DNA from: Hyposmocoma kahamanoa
Lineage: Eukaryota; Arthropoda; Insecta; Lepidoptera; Cosmopterigidae
Direction of reading: 5' to 3'
Length of the DNA stretch: 64,000 nucleotides
Assembly: GCF_003589595.1 (NCBI RefSeq)
Contig: NW_020653765.1
Span: 2,420,046 to 2,484,045 of the forward strand
Position 1 is the first letter of the stretch. Every line of letters begins with the position of its first letter. Both the position numbers and the translations under genes were made by a program. This document shows, piece after piece, positions 62,853-64,000 of the stretch. Below the pieces are notes generated by a model. That model was not told the DNA's origin. It did not search any database and worked only from the letters and a program-made list of their open reading frames with translations.

Positions 62853-63472
62853 AGTGTCATTACGTAAAGAGGAAAGTTTGTAGTTTACGGACCGTGCGAA
62901 TACTTCCCGGTCAACGCCTGCAAAGTACGTATGAAAATACACTACCTACTGTCCACTTTTTTAAACTTTTAAATGAACCTACGATTGAACTATGTAAAAA
63001 GGCAAAAGGAAAACTCATACAGACAACAGCAGTGTTGGTAATTGCGAAAATTGAAAGTACCTACTTGTACCGCTTTTTTTTTAAAGGCGGTAAAATAAAC
63101 TAAAATTCTTTTGTATTCTCTTCTGTTTTTTTTCCCATTTTTCTATGTTCGTCGCGAAAATAAGTTTTAGTGAAAAGAGGGGTAACGAAAATAAATATTT
63201 TTGCATACACAATAAACCGCGTGATCAGAAGTTCAACAGACTACTATTAAATGTGCCTGGAAAAACTGTGTTAAATATTACTTTTAATTTTAATAAACAT
63301 TTTTTTATTTTTTTGTATTATATATTATACATCTTCTCTTAGTCTTCCATTACTGCCTCGCATTGTTGAGAAATTCACTATAAAAGCCTCGGCAGGAACG
63401 GGAATTGCTCTCTCGGCCTTGTAACTCATACTCGTCCAGCAATCCCTTACTTCCCGGCCTCTGCAATAATGT
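62853..63472 (+). mobile_element. short relative of the Crypton-like element (core deleted)
   Basis: Left block (accgtgcgaatacttcccgg, ctgtccacttttttaaactt, aaaggcggtaaaataaacta, gaggggtaacgaaaataaat) and right block (tgcctcgcattgttgagaaa, tcgtccagcaatcccttact, tcccggcctctgcaataatg) parallel 15940-16300 and 17140-17272. About 800 bp holding the recombinase are absent; the joint lies near 63190-63270. A frame at 62771-63103 crosses the left block but has no motif. Confidence 0.55.
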
Positions 63473-63474
63473 AC

Positions 63475-64000
63475 AATTAATGTAAAGCTTTTGTTACGCT
63501 ATAGTTTTAAACCTAATACTAACCTGTGTTGTTACACGGACTGTGGCTATTCACAATGGAACGGACGCTTACGACCCCGTAAAATCTGTTACTAGCCCGT
63601 CCGCCCCACTAGATAATTTGTAACTTGAATCGCTCGTGCGATCGCTAGTGTAACGATGCGTAAAACAGAAACAGATAAAATCACATATAAATGTTCTTGT
63701 TTATAATTTAGCTTTGTCATCGACTGTTCGATAATGTACTGCTGCCGAAAGTACAGGTCAAATCAAATCATTTATTGCTTTAAATGTGATAAGTAAGTAC
63801 AGTACTAAATGGTAGTGGTTACAGAATAATATATCACACATTTAGTCATTTCTGACATGCGATATAGTATAAAATAAGAGTCAATGCAACATGCTGTGTA
63901 ATGACTAATATAAACATGCAAAATTATAAAGCTGTGTCTCTAATTAATAACACTTTTCGTTATACATATATATAATCATTTCAAATAATTATTTTTTACA
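63475..64000. other. non-coding, nothing recognised
   Basis: No ORF or repeat relative identified. Confidence 0.5.

Noticed and set aside
62771..63103. 110-residue protein
   Set aside because: Starts in unrelated sequence and crosses the non-coding left block of the Crypton-like short element; the frame is not kept in the longer relative.

Overview
This window looks like an AT-rich, intron-rich animal genome, most likely a moth or butterfly (Lepidoptera). The main evidence is the mix of mobile-element debris: tRNA-headed SINEs, an R1-clade LINE, LINE 3' tails of lepidopteran style, and PIF/Harbinger-, hAT-, Tc1/mariner- and piggyBac-like MITEs. The species call is inference. No prokaryotic feature, CRISPR array or bona fide tRNA/rRNA gene was seen.

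The only confidently readable gene is on the minus strand. It is the 5' half of mini spindles (msps), the insect XMAP215/chTOG/CKAP5 microtubule polymerase. Twelve coding exons run from the ATG at 26227 down to 764 and join in frame through GT/AG junctions into about 733 residues. These cover TOG1, TOG2 and most of TOG3. TOG4, TOG5 and the C-terminus lie left of base 1. Introns 1 and 2 are about 8.0 and 8.7 kb and packed with transposon remains; introns 3-12 are mostly small. A possible non-coding first exon with a strong donor lies at about 28404-28560. A possible plus-strand first exon (about 31160-31451) suggests a divergent neighbour, but no coding exon for it was found.

The right half (about 28.6-64 kb) has no recognised coding exon and is a graveyard of mobile elements. 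One roughly 290-bp family (called family E here) occurs about 22 times on both strands and keeps an internal quasi-palindrome. At least four tRNA-headed SINE families (A, B, C, D, plus a two-copy family F) are scattered through. There are many hairpin MITEs with recognisable inverted ends, and a CA/GT microsatellite holds a 10-N assembly gap at 30301-30310.

Two nested or chimeric loci stand out. A Jockey/CR1-like LINE (56.8-57.7 kb) is split by a SINE A insertion and cut by a family E copy. An R1-like RT fragment (11.67-12.4 kb) is disrupted by a 44-bp tandem duplication and joined to part of family E directly before a poly(A) tract. A decayed tyrosine-recombinase gene of the Crypton/KIAA1958-like type (15.9-17.3 kb) has a shortened relative at 62.85-63.47 kb that keeps both flanks but lacks the recombinase core. 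This pair is the best candidate for a poorly described mobile system in the window.
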